DNA of 49,933 bases from SAR202 cluster bacterium bin90 (GTDB lineage Bacteria; Chloroflexota; Dehalococcoidia; Lucifugimonadales; JADFKI01), in NCBI GenBank assembly GCA_002238855.1, contig MPND01000026.1, positions 1-49,933 on the forward strand, in the 5' to 3' direction. A model generated the notes under the pieces. It was not told the DNA's origin and did not search any database. It was given only the letters and a program-made list of their open reading frames with translations. Both the position numbers and the translations under genes were made by a program. The first letter of the stretch is position 1. Each line of letters starts with the position of its first letter. Shown piece after piece: positions 16,849 through 24,703 of the stretch.

Positions 16849-17151
16849 GTGGTAGCTCAGCGACTACGGGACTACGAGATTGTATTCATTCTGACGCCTG
16901 AGGCGAACGAGGACGAGGTGGAGGCGGCGGTGGAGCGCATCAGCGCGTTTGTGACGGACCGGGGCGGCAGTTTCGGCGAGCACGAGGTCTGGGGATTGAG
17001 ACGGCTGGCGTATCCGATCAACAAGTTTATGGAGGGCATATATGTCCTCGCCAATTTCAGCCTGGACGCGTCCGATCTGCTGGAGTTGGAGCGCAGCCTG
17101 ACGACCTCCGAGGATGTCATAAGGCATCTGGTAACGAAAGCCATAGCCTAA
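16849..17151 (+). CDS. rpsF: 30S ribosomal protein S6
   Basis: A 100-residue ribosomal protein that binds 16S rRNA in the platform with S18. Recognisable from RDYEIVFILTPEANEDEVEA at the start and WGLRRLAYPINKFMEGIYVL in the centre. The start is GTG with AGGAG a few bases upstream. First gene of the conserved rpsF-ssb-rpsR operon. Confidence 0.96.
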   Translation: MVAQRLRDYEIVFILTPEANEDEVEAAVERISAFVTDRGGSFGEHEVWGLRRLAYPINKFMEGIYVLANFSLDASDLLELERSLTTSEDVIRHLVTKAIA

Positions 17152-17191
17152 CCGGCCAATGCGACTCTAGTGAAGCAAGAGGGCAGAATCT

Positions 17192-17650
17192 ATGCTTAAC
17201 AAGATGCTTGTCATAGGCAATGTGGGCAGAGACCCTGAGATGCGCTACACGCCCAACGGCAATGCTGTAACGTCGTTCAGCCTCGCCGTCAACAGGTACT
17301 ACACTCCGGCTGGTGGTGAGCGTCAAGAAGAGACCGAATGGTTTAACGTTGTAGCGTGGAACCGTCTCGCCGAGACTTGCAACAATTATGTCACCAGAGG
17401 GATGAAGATCTATGTTGAGGGTAGGCTCAGAAGCAACTCCTGGGTAGGACAGGATGGGCAGACTCGCTTTAGGAATGAGATAATTGCAAACACCGTTCAG
17501 TTTCTTGACCGACGTCAAGGTAGCGGTGGCTATGGCGGACCGCCGGGTGAGCCGAGCGGCGGCGGCGGATACGGCGGCGGGTACGGCGCGGACGGCGAAT
17601 ATGGCGGCGGGCCGGGTGAACCTTCCGATGCGGATGATTTGCCGTGGTGA
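17192..17650 (+). CDS. ssb: Single-stranded DNA-binding protein
   Basis: A 152-residue OB-fold protein: MLNKMLVIGNVGRDPEMRYT, ETEWFNVVAWNRLAE and KIYVEGRLRSNSW are standard SSB segments. The tail is Gly-rich and ends in the acidic DADDLPW, the variant of the DDDIPF tip that recruits repair and replication partners. It lies between rpsF and rpsR, the usual arrangement. Confidence 0.97.
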   Translation: MLNKMLVIGNVGRDPEMRYTPNGNAVTSFSLAVNRYYTPAGGERQEETEWFNVVAWNRLAETCNNYVTRGMKIYVEGRLRSNSWVGQDGQTRFRNEIIANTVQFLDRRQGSGGYGGPPGEPSGGGGYGGGYGADGEYGGGPGEPSDADDLPW

Positions 17651-17718
17651 TATTTGCTTCGGTTGCCAACTAACCGAATCAGGAAAATAACGATTAACTA
17701 TATGAGGTAGAGAGCAAC

Positions 17719-18126
17719 ATGACCACAGAACAACCCGCAAGACCAGCAGCTCCGGCGGCACCCGGTGCGCCAGGCGGCGCGCCACGACCTGGTGGCGGCG
17801 GCGGCAGACCGCCATTCAGAGGCGGTGGCGGTGGCGGTGGCGGCGGACAGGGTGGCTTCCAGCGCAGGCGGGGCAGGCCGCGTTACTATGCAAGGCGCAA
17901 GATCTGCACTTTCTGCGTGGACAAGGTGAAGCATATCGACTACAAGGATGTGGGCCGATTGCGGCGCTTTATCTCGGACCGCTACAAGATGGAGGCGCGG
18001 CGCAAGACGGGCGTTTGCTCGAAGCACCAGCGGGCGCTGTCGCGGGCAATCAAGCGCGCTCGCGTACTCGCGCTGATCCCCTTCAGTCCGGACCACAAGA
18101 TGCCCGGCGGCGGCTACGCTGCATAG
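17719..18126 (+). CDS. rpsR: 30S ribosomal protein S18 with long Pro/Gly-rich N-terminal extension
   Basis: A 135-residue protein; the S18 core is about 75 residues and occupies the second half (RYYARRKICTFC, DYKDVGRLRRFISDRYK, KTGVCSKHQRALSRAIKRAR). The first ~50 residues are Ala/Pro- and then Gly-rich, with a run of nine glycines. The extension is unusual in size and probably disordered, perhaps contacting rRNA. An upstream AGGTAGAGAGCAAC provides the SD for the ATG. Confidence 0.95.
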   Translation: MTTEQPARPAAPAAPGAPGGAPRPGGGGGRPPFRGGGGGGGGGQGGFQRRRGRPRYYARRKICTFCVDKVKHIDYKDVGRLRRFISDRYKMEARRKTGVCSKHQRALSRAIKRARVLALIPFSPDHKMPGGGYAA

Positions 18127-18260
18127 CAGGCTTATGAGCCTCCGGGGAACTAGCATGGATTTACAGTAAGAGTCGGATATGCTATTTGTGATATATCCTG
18201 TTCGGTCTGTGGAATCCATGTTTGTTTATCTACGCTGAGGAAGAACGAGAGAATCCGACA

Positions 18261-19397
18261 GTGGTGAACGAATCAAGCCAGGAACAGGACGAATTCTCCC
18301 TGACCGACCGCCGCCGCGAGACGAGCCGCATTCAGCAGGTTCAGCGCAGACGCCGCGTGGCGTTCGGTGTTATCGGGGTGATGCTACTTATCGTAGTTGG
18401 CATACTCTTCGCCGGGTATGTCATCATCTTCGTGCGTCCGCCGCAGGAGCGCGTAGTGAGCGTCAACGATGTGACCTACACGCGCGGGGATATGGTGAAG
18501 ATGCTCCGCATACGGCAGCGGCTGCTAGAGGACTCGGGACAACCGATTGACACTAGCAGCGACATCTTTCAGGCGCTGCAACTCATCGTGGAGAACGAGA
18601 TTATTTCGCAGTCCGCGCCGAGCATTGGCATAACGGTGTCGGATGAAGAGGTTGACCAGCAGATTCAGGCGACGATCATCTTCCAGGCGGGGGGAGCACT
18701 CGCCGGCAAGTCTGATGACCAGCTCGACCGCGAGTTCAAGGAGCTGTACTCGAATTTCCTGAACGCTTCGCAGATCAGCGAGGATGAGCACCGCGACATT
18801 GTTCGCCGCTCGTTGCTGCGCGAAAAGGTGCGACAGTACGTGGGCGAGTCGGTGCCCGGTGTTGCCAAGCAGTACCATGTCTATCGCATGGCCGTGGGCC
18901 AAGAGGATGAGATAGACATCATGATCACGAAGTACAACGACTATGTGAAGAACAGCACCGACCCGTTGCTGCTGCATGAGGCGTTCAAAGCGCTCACACG
19001 CGAATTCTCACGAGAGTCGCCGGAGCTTGTGCGTCGTGGCGGAGAACTCGGCTGGCTGCCCCTTGGTGTGCTGGAAGACTACGACGATGTCATCTCCTAT
19101 GTCGAAGTGGGAAAGTTGAGTGATCCCATTCCCAACCGGGACCAGCGACAGCAGGCGTTCATATTCATGGTGTCGGAGATTGACGAACTTCGTGAACTTG
19201 ACCGCACCAATCATGAGACGCTGAAGACGCGCGCGCTGGAACGCTGGATCAACGAGCAGAGGCGCGAGCACGATGTGTACGCCGTGTTCAACTCTGACAT
19301 CTATGCGTGGATGATCCAGCAGCTGGGCATATCGACGGCGATAACGCCATCGCCACAGCCGACGAACCCGTTCCAGCAGTTCCTGGGCGGGAGCTAG
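18261..19397 (+). CDS. Membrane-anchored SurA/PpiC-like peptidyl-prolyl isomerase or chaperone
   Basis: About 378 residues. A basic cytoplasmic segment (RIQQVQRRRRV) precedes one transmembrane helix (VIGVMLLIVVGILFAGYVII), then a SurA-N-type helical region (VVSVNDVTYTRGDMVKML, IVENEIISQSA) and a parvulin-like part near RGGELGWLPLGVLED. It likely folds proteins outside the membrane. The frame extends to a TTG at 18222, but that has no SD; GTG 18261 follows GAGAG by nine bases. The C-terminus ends in a Ser/Pro/Gln-rich tail. Confidence 0.82.
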   Translation: MVNESSQEQDEFSLTDRRRETSRIQQVQRRRRVAFGVIGVMLLIVVGILFAGYVIIFVRPPQERVVSVNDVTYTRGDMVKMLRIRQRLLEDSGQPIDTSSDIFQALQLIVENEIISQSAPSIGITVSDEEVDQQIQATIIFQAGGALAGKSDDQLDREFKELYSNFLNASQISEDEHRDIVRRSLLREKVRQYVGESVPGVAKQYHVYRMAVGQEDEIDIMITKYNDYVKNSTDPLLLHEAFKALTREFSRESPELVRRGGELGWLPLGVLEDYDDVISYVEVGKLSDPIPNRDQRQQAFIFMVSEIDELRELDRTNHETLKTRALERWINEQRREHDVYAVFNSDIYAWMIQQLGISTAITPSPQPTNPFQQFLGGS

Positions 19398-19427
19398 GCC
19401 TCATTACCTGTCGTCTTACCTTCTACA

Positions 19428-19441
19428 AGGAAAGCTTTCCT
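19428..19441. repeat. Perfect 14-base palindrome
   Basis: AGGAAAGCTTTCCT reads identically on both strands. It lies just upstream of the TTGACA box of the nuclease-PIN unit and may be part of its control region or the end of the preceding gene. Confidence 0.5.
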
Positions 19442-19445
19442 GTTC

Positions 19446-19495
19446 TTGACAGGTGCGCTCTAATTACATTACTGTACATTTGATAGTAATGTAAT
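19446..19495 (+). promoter_or_regulatory. Promoter and operator-like inverted repeat of the nuclease-PIN unit
   Basis: A perfect TTGACA (19446-19451) is followed 18 bases later by TACTGT, a possible -10. Overlapping it, ATTACATTACT (19463-19473) and AGTAATGTAAT (19485-19495) form a perfect 11-base inverted repeat with an 11-base spacer; a further GTAAT follows. The layout is that of an operator, consistent with autoregulation by the gene at 19520. Confidence 0.6.
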
Positions 19496-19519
19496 GTAAT
19501 TCAGAGCAAGGAAAGTAAC

Positions 19520-20434
19520 ATGAAGAGGAATGGATTTTGGCAGGAAATCTATCACTTGCGCGAAGTGGGTATGATCGACCGCATCTGGAGAGCCGCGCAA
19601 CTAAATGAATACTTAGAGCGTCCCAGGGGAGAATATGCGGCATCCACCATCGCGGTCCGCCCCCACAACTCCTGCGTTTCGAGTGAAGGCGATGGAATAG
19701 GGGATTTTGTAAGAAAGGGGCAACCCCCGAAAGTATGGCGTGTAGGTCGCGGGTTATTCCAACTGGTAGTAGACCCTGATGATGATGAGGGCACTCAGCA
19801 CACGCAGATGAGGTTAGCCCTGGAGCGTGCCGAAGACCTCAGAAAGAGGAAGCTCACCACTCGTAGCAACTCTGAAGTTGTCTCTACACCGCGGTCGCGG
19901 TCTGTCACCCCACCCAAGGACGACGCTGTCTCTTCGGACAGGTATTCAATAGATCCCTTTGCGCTTACCGAAGGGGAGCGTAAGGATGTGGAAGCACTCA
20001 GTACCGAACAGAAGGCTCTGAATATCGTGCGCTCGCTCCTAAAGGATAGATACGGGGAAGATGTGGAAATAGAAGAAGACGGGGATGGCGTGGATCTCAG
20101 AGTAACGATAGACGGCAAGACAGAACGGATTGAGGTGAAAGGCACGGCAGACCCCACCATCGCATGGGAGAAACTTAAAGTGTCCAGCCGGAGGTCGCAT
20201 GATGCTCTGGTCAGTGGTGACGCTACAATTTACCGGGTGGTCGATGTCGATAGCGCAGACCCGCGCGTCTATGTCTTGATCCACGGCGAGGATTTCACAC
20301 TGGAGCATGAACCGAGATGGGCGGTGAAGCGCATTCCTCCTGATAATAAGCGTTATCCTTTGCGAGGAATGCTGTATCGTTATGATCGCCCGCACGATCC
20401 GGTCGCTCTCGAAGACTGGGAGATATTGCAGTGA
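19520..20434 (+). CDS. Putative DNA-binding PD-(D/E)XK nuclease-like protein (DUF3883-like C-terminus)
   Basis: A 304-residue protein. Residues 1-85 (FWQEIYHLREVGMIDRIW, RVGRGLFQLV) look like a winged-helix-type module seen at the N-terminus of restriction-related proteins. Residues 108-150 are a Ser/Thr/Arg linker. Residues 165-270 resemble the DUF3883/NO VEIN nuclease-like domain, with Asp192 and RIEVKGT carrying Glu205 and Lys207, then SSRRSHDAL and ATIYRVVDVD. Its stop overlaps the next start (GTGA), so it is coupled to a PIN-domain gene. It occupies the position where an antitoxin would normally be. AT-richer than nearby housekeeping genes. Confidence 0.72.
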   Translation: MKRNGFWQEIYHLREVGMIDRIWRAAQLNEYLERPRGEYAASTIAVRPHNSCVSSEGDGIGDFVRKGQPPKVWRVGRGLFQLVVDPDDDEGTQHTQMRLALERAEDLRKRKLTTRSNSEVVSTPRSRSVTPPKDDAVSSDRYSIDPFALTEGERKDVEALSTEQKALNIVRSLLKDRYGEDVEIEEDGDGVDLRVTIDGKTERIEVKGTADPTIAWEKLKVSSRRSHDALVSGDATIYRVVDVDSADPRVYVLIHGEDFTLEHEPRWAVKRIPPDNKRYPLRGMLYRYDRPHDPVALEDWEILQ

Positions 20435-20820
20435 TCGTTCTGGACACCCAGGCATGGGTGTGGTGGACAAACGATCCCATCCGTTTAAGTGAGATACAGC
20501 GCCAAGCTATAAGCAGCAACGAAGCAGATACTATCGGTGTCAGCGTCATCTCCTGCTGGGAGATTGCCAAGCTATGCGAGTACGGACGCTTGGAATTGCC
20601 CATCGAACTATCGGAGTGGTTTGACGCAGCACTGGCGTATCCCGGTGTCTCGCTGCTGAATCTGACGCCTGAGATTGCGATAGAATCCACCAGGCTGCCC
20701 GGGGATTTTCATCGCGATCCTTTTGACCAGATGATTGTCGCTACTGCAAGACTCTATGGATGCCCGCTGGCGACTACCGACCGCGAAATTCTTCGCTATG
20801 AGCATGTGCAAACGACGTAA
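20431..20820 (+). CDS. PIN-domain ribonuclease (VapC-like)
   Basis: A 129-residue PIN protein with the acidic catalytic set: Asp5 in VLDTQAWVWW, Glu44 in SCWEIAKL, Asp96/Asp99 in HRDPFDQMIVATA and Asp118 in LATTDREI. The closest pattern is the chromosomal VapC group with LDTxxWxW. VapC toxins cleave tRNA or rRNA. The GTG start overlaps the stop of the nuclease-like gene by four bases. No VapB-, Phd- or AbrB-like antitoxin is next to it. Confidence 0.88.
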   Translation: MIVLDTQAWVWWTNDPIRLSEIQRQAISSNEADTIGVSVISCWEIAKLCEYGRLELPIELSEWFDAALAYPGVSLLNLTPEIAIESTRLPGDFHRDPFDQMIVATARLYGCPLATTDREILRYEHVQTT

Positions 20821-20875
20821 TAGACAGGGATTAGGATAGAGTATATCCAAGGTCGTAATTGCTTAGCAGATTAGG

Positions 20876-20902
20876 GTTCGACAGGCTCACCATGAACAGA
20901 GT
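20876..20902. repeat. GTTCGACAGGCTCACCATGAAC element
   Basis: GGTTCGACAGGCTCACCATG resembles a short dispersed sequence (TTCGACAGGCTCAG..GAAC) known in many bacterial genomes. Only one copy was seen here, between the PIN gene and the ornithine cyclodeaminase gene. Confidence 0.4.
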
Positions 20903-20908
20903 GTTAAC

Positions 20909-21877
20909 CTATCTATCCTGTGCATGAATTTTAGTTCCTAGTCCGCGCTCCAGGGCGAGCTGATAGACGCGGATGCCGGTGGTGATGTCCTGCACGGCTA
21001 AGCCCTGGGACTCGAAGAGGGTGATGTCCGAGTCGGAGTTGCGTCCCGGGAATGTGCCTCCCACAACATCTGCGAGGCTTCGCACTTGTTCCCAGCGGAT
21101 TGAGCCGAGTTCGGCAGGGTAAATGAGGTCGCCGCATTCCATCTTCGCCTGCTCGATGTCGTCCGTTACGATGACGGCGGATCGGCGAACGGCATCGCCG
21201 TCCAGTTCGCGTCTCATCCAGTGATTCGCTCCCGCTGCGTTGATGTGAGTTCCTTCGCTGAGCCACTCGCCGTTCAGGACCGGGCGATTGGTGCTCGTCA
21301 TGGTGATGACGACATCTACATCCGCAACGCACTCTTCTCCGCTGTCCACGGGGGATATGTCTATGCCGAGTCTTTCGCTCATTCTTGTAGCGAATCTCTC
21401 CCTGCGCTCGGGATTGCGGCTGAAGACGCGCGCACTTTTGATGGGGCGTACACCGCAGACCGCTTCGAGCTGAGTGCGCGCCTGATAGCCGGAGCCGATG
21501 ACGCCGACTGTTGCGGAGTCTTCACGCGCCATGTACTTGGTGGCGACACCGCTTGCGGCGCCTGTGCGTACCTGTCCGAGGTCGCCTGCTTCCAGCAGGG
21601 CAAGCAGTTCGCCTGTCTCGGTGCTGAAGAGCTGCACGTAGAACTTGACCGGATTGCCGGGCGCTACGCCATACGCCTTCAGCCCCATGACGCCCGCGCC
21701 GGGAGCTGCTGCGCACATGAAGTTAAAGAGGCCGCCGTCGGGCAGGCGGATGCGTGAGCGCGGGGGGTTGGTCGCGCCGCCGTCAGACAGCAGGCTGAAT
21801 GCCTGTTCGACGGTCTCCAGCGCGAGTTCCATGGTCAGGACTTCGTTGACTTCGGCTTCGGTGAGGTAGAGGGTCAA
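20909..21877 (-). CDS. Ornithine cyclodeaminase/mu-crystallin family protein
   Basis: A 322-residue NAD(P)-dependent family that includes ornithine cyclodeaminase, alanine dehydrogenase and ketimine reductases. Seen: FMCAAAPGAGVMGLKAYG, GDLGQVRTGAASGVATKYM, the Rossmann GVIGSGYQARTQLEAV and GTHINAAGANHWMRREL. The start is TTG 21877 with GGAAGGA nine bases upstream. The sequence does not allow a choice between amino acid cyclisation and imine reduction. Single gene. Confidence 0.9.
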   Translation of the reverse strand: MTLYLTEAEVNEVLTMELALETVEQAFSLLSDGGATNPPRSRIRLPDGGLFNFMCAAAPGAGVMGLKAYGVAPGNPVKFYVQLFSTETGELLALLEAGDLGQVRTGAASGVATKYMAREDSATVGVIGSGYQARTQLEAVCGVRPIKSARVFSRNPERRERFATRMSERLGIDISPVDSGEECVADVDVVITMTSTNRPVLNGEWLSEGTHINAAGANHWMRRELDGDAVRRSAVIVTDDIEQAKMECGDLIYPAELGSIRWEQVRSLADVVGGTFPGRNSDSDITLFESQGLAVQDITTGIRVYQLALERGLGTKIHAQDR

Positions 21878-22083
21878 AGCGTACTATCCTTCCTTGTCAA
21901 TTCCGCAGCGAACTGTCATATTGCTGCTTCCTGAATATTTCTAAGTCAAATGGCGGATGTCCAGGAGGAATCTTGTCCTTCAGATATGCCAAACGCGACA
22001 AGTCTATCCGCTTAGGCCTTAAATGCTTGGTTTTCTGCATGCGCGCCCGGTCCATATCGCCTGCCCATCCCGTCTGACAATAC

Positions 22084-23409
22084 CTAGAGGCGCACCTTGC
22101 CTACGCCGCGCTCTATGCGGATGTCGGTGCCGAGGGGCTTGGAGAGGCGTTTCATACGCTCAAGTGCGCGGCGGCTTACGGCGGAGGTTGCCAGCAGTGG
22201 CCTGCCTCGCTGGGAGCGTTTCTGCGCGTGGCCGAGATCTATCGGGTGGAGCGTTATGCCGTTCAGCGACTCTCGCTTGAAGTCGCAGTGCGCGACTACG
22301 CTCTCCCAGTAAAGGGCGTCTGCGGGGAAGCCCCGCTTGTCGTGGTCGGTGCGGGCGTCGTAGAAGTCGGCGGGTGTTGCCCCGGCGTCCAGCTTTACGG
22401 TGTCGTAGTTGTAGGAAGGCTGCCAGCGCACGGTGTCGTTCTGGAAGATGAAGTTGCCGAGACTGTAGAAGATGGGCCTGTCCTTGTAAATCTCCAAGCC
22501 TCGCGTGATGTGGGGGCCGTGCCCGATGAACACGTCGGCGCCCTCGTCAATGCAGGCGCGGGCGAAGTCCACAAGGAACTGCGGCGGCTCATCGCGGTTC
22601 GCGCCGCTTTCGTGGCAGTGTACGGAGACCATCACCCAGTCTGCCATGCGTCGCGCGTCGCGCACCCATTTCAGGTTGTCGTTGAGGTCGCGCCTGTCGA
22701 GTTGGGTGCTGACGCTGAACTCCTCGCCAAGCGCGAAGACCTTGTCCAGAAAGACGAAGCGGCTGTCGGAGTCCTCGGCAATGGCGCCAGGATGCTTGAA
22801 GTTGCGGAGCGCGTTGCGCTGCGCCTCCAAGCCAAGCTCCTTGTTGACGCGGCGCAGGGCGTCGAATGCGGGACGGTCAATGACGTGCGTGGTGTTGAAG
22901 CGGAGCGGGTTCAGCCCGGGGCGTCCGCGAATATCGGGGCGCTGCTCCAGCGCGCGTCCTGCCTCGGAGAATGTGGAGGAAGCGGAGATCAGAGCGACGC
23001 GGCCATTCGGGGTGTCCAGGTAGGCGGGGGCGCGGGCTTCGCTGAGGTTGCGCCCGGTGCCTGCATGCACAAGGTCGGAGTGGCGCAGGTGCTCCAAGTT
23101 GGTGAGCAAGCCGCCTTCGCCATAGTCGTAGCTATGGTTGTTGGCGCAGGAGACGAGGTTGACGCCCATCCATTCGAGCTCGCGCAGGTTCTTGGGATCG
23201 GAGCCGGTGAATGTGCCGCCCGCCATGCCCGGCGAGTGCTCGAAGTCGTGCATGAGCATTTCGAGGTTGGTGAAGCCGACATCGGCTTCCTGGAAGAGTT
23301 TCCGCAGCCGCACGAAGCCGTCCTCGTTGAAGACGGACATCCTGCGGGTAATCATCGTGTCGCCGCCGGCAGCGAGCGTCAGGTTGCCCGCCTGCGCCTC
23401 ATATAGCAC
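22084..23409 (-). CDS. CapA family protein (poly-gamma-glutamate synthesis-type metallophosphatase fold)
   Basis: About 441 residues of the PGA_cap family. Characteristic segments are LAAGGDTMITRR, VGFTNLEMLMHDFE, VSCANNHSYDYGEGGL, VMVSVHCHESG and FIGHGPHITRGLEIY, with His, Asp and Asn residues in the calcineurin-like metal-site positions. Homologues act in capsule export or as uncharacterised phosphoesterases. No signal peptide is seen, so it may be cytoplasmic. GTG 23409 is preferred over GTG 23418 because GAGGTG precedes it by six bases. No capB/capC genes are present. Confidence 0.88.
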   Translation of the reverse strand: MLYEAQAGNLTLAAGGDTMITRRMSVFNEDGFVRLRKLFQEADVGFTNLEMLMHDFEHSPGMAGGTFTGSDPKNLRELEWMGVNLVSCANNHSYDYGEGGLLTNLEHLRHSDLVHAGTGRNLSEARAPAYLDTPNGRVALISASSTFSEAGRALEQRPDIRGRPGLNPLRFNTTHVIDRPAFDALRRVNKELGLEAQRNALRNFKHPGAIAEDSDSRFVFLDKVFALGEEFSVSTQLDRRDLNDNLKWVRDARRMADWVMVSVHCHESGANRDEPPQFLVDFARACIDEGADVFIGHGPHITRGLEIYKDRPIFYSLGNFIFQNDTVRWQPSYNYDTVKLDAGATPADFYDARTDHDKRGFPADALYWESVVAHCDFKRESLNGITLHPIDLGHAQKRSQRGRPLLATSAVSRRALERMKRLSKPLGTDIRIERGVGKVRL

Positions 23410-23496
23410 TAACTTCACCTCTGTTATAAGAACACGCGACTGGCGGGATAAATGAAGATGGAACCATCCTGATTATCACGCCAGTCCGGTCAAGTC

Positions 23497-24081
23497 CTAG
23501 ACGCGGGGGATTTCCTGGATGGAAGCGCCGTCGAGGGGGACATATTCGTTCGCCAGCAAGCCCATGACAACGGAGTCGAAGCGCGCGCCCTCGTGTGGGC
23601 GGCTCTTGCGCAGCGTGCCTTCGTGCTGGAAGCCGAGATGCGAGAACATGCTTCTTGCCGCGGTGTTGTACTCCGGTATATCGACCCAGACGCGGTAGAG
23701 GCCGTACTCGGTGAACGCCGTATCGAGGGCGCGCCGAGCCGCCGCAGAGCCGTAGCCGTGGTGCCACAGGTCTTTGCGTCCTATGAGTATGGAGAGCTGA
23801 CCGTCGCCGAGGGATTCCTCTATGGCAAGGTGGACCTCGCCGATGTGCCCGTCTTCGGGGCTGTATATGGAGAGTATTCGGTGTTCGGGATTATCGAATA
23901 CCTCAGCCCACTCCTCGTCGGAGACATCGTCCATTTCGTTGGGGTGGTAGCCAAGGTGCGCCGGGTCACCATAAGCGTAGCGACCGAACCAGGATTCCGA
24001 GACTTCGTCGTCGTCAAGCCAGCGGTTTATGCGAACTACATCGTCTCTCGTTACCATCTGCAGGCTAATCTCTAGAGGCAT
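23497..24081 (-). CDS. GNAT family N-acetyltransferase
   Basis: A 194-residue RimJ/RimL-type acetyltransferase. The acetyl-CoA-binding region is QLSILIGRKDLWHHGYGSAA followed by ALDTAFTEYGLYRVWVDI and NTAARSMFSHLGFQHEG, which is the standard motif A/B arrangement. A GAGGAGG before the ATG sets the start. Substrate unknown. Confidence 0.9.
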   Translation of the reverse strand: MPLEISLQMVTRDDVVRINRWLDDDEVSESWFGRYAYGDPAHLGYHPNEMDDVSDEEWAEVFDNPEHRILSIYSPEDGHIGEVHLAIEESLGDGQLSILIGRKDLWHHGYGSAAARRALDTAFTEYGLYRVWVDIPEYNTAARSMFSHLGFQHEGTLRKSRPHEGARFDSVVMGLLANEYVPLDGASIQEIPRV

Positions 24082-24206
24082 GTCTTACCTCCTCTCCGGA
24101 GAATATTTTTGAACATCGTTTAGTTTGTGTGCCAGTCCTTCAAATGCTACCAGAGGCAGGCGTATGCCGCAAATGCGGCAAGACGCCAGGTGTCGGGAGA
24201 CGGGAA

Positions 24207-24233
24207 CTAACATCGATGCAAAGGATGGGAGGG
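24207..24233. repeat. Block A of the composite dispersed repeat
   Basis: CTAACATCGATGCAAAGGAT with trailing GGGAGGG matches block A at 6409 and 29494. The B hairpin is absent here. Confidence 0.7.
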
Positions 24234-24249
24234 TGTTCTGTCGTGCTCG

Positions 24250-24444
24250 TTACGGTATCCCCATTGTACACACGGCTTCATGCGTGGATACTAGACCTAC
24301 CGCGACGAAAAGAAAGCCCAGGTGAAGAGCGATACGGGGCAGTGCGAACTTCGACCAGACGATTATGAGCACGACGCCAAGCGCAAATAACGGAGGACCA
24401 TGGACCGGTACATATTGTCGAACGAAGTCCAGGAAGTATTCCAT
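24250..24444 (-). CDS. Possible small two-helix membrane protein
   Basis: A 64-residue ORF with two hydrophobic segments (PPLFALGVVLIIVW and LHLGFLFVAVGLV) separated by a basic turn. GGAG lies 10 bases before the ATG. Hydrophobic ORFs of this length can arise by chance, and no family is recognised, so it is kept only as a candidate. Confidence 0.35.
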   Translation of the reverse strand: MEYFLDFVRQYVPVHGPPLFALGVVLIIVWSKFALPRIALHLGFLFVAVGLVSTHEAVCTMGIP

Positions 24445-24524
24445 ACGGTCGCCGCTCCAAAGAGGATTGGCATATGCTATCAGGAGTGCGCTGTCAGTAC
24501 ACGAAAATTCATGGATAATTTAAC

Positions 24525-24553
24525 TTGACGACATAGAATATATGTACTATTAT
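24525..24553 (+). promoter_or_regulatory. Strong sigma-70-type promoter upstream of the phage gene pair
   Basis: TTGACG (24525-24530), a 17-base spacer and TATTAT (24548-24553). Transcription would begin near 24560, directly before a hairpin with a T-rich tail. Confidence 0.6.
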
Positions 24554-24563
24554 GATTGACGCA

Positions 24564-24596
24564 AGGGACGGACCCGCATGGGTTCGTCCCTCTTCT
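24564..24596 (+). terminator. Hairpin with T-rich tail, terminator or attenuator
   Basis: AGGGACGGACCC-GCAT-GGGTTCGTCCCT is a near-perfect stem followed by CTTCT. It begins only a few bases after the predicted transcription start and ends 108 bases before the terminase start, so it could attenuate the phage genes. Confidence 0.6.
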
Positions 24597-24703
24597 ATTG
24601 CAGATTTTGGTGCAGCTATCGGTGCAGATTATGGGCGCCGGTCAGCCATTGATTGGACAGGCCGGGAGCGGACAGGCCGGCATTGTGGATGGGGGTGGAA
24701 CGA

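Larger units (their letters stand above)
24082..24652. other. Intergenic region with repeat, small ORF, promoter and hairpin
   Basis: This 570-base stretch has no confident gene. It holds a block-A repeat (24207-24233), a GCCGCAAATGCGGC palindrome near 24168, a possible 64-codon membrane-protein ORF on the minus strand (24250-24444), a strong plus-strand promoter (24525-24553) and an immediately following hairpin (24564-24596). It forms the boundary of the phage-derived gene pair. Confidence 0.6.

Noticed and set aside
22228..23406. 392-residue plus-strand ORF
   Set aside because: Antisense shadow of the CapA gene, low complexity and without an SD.
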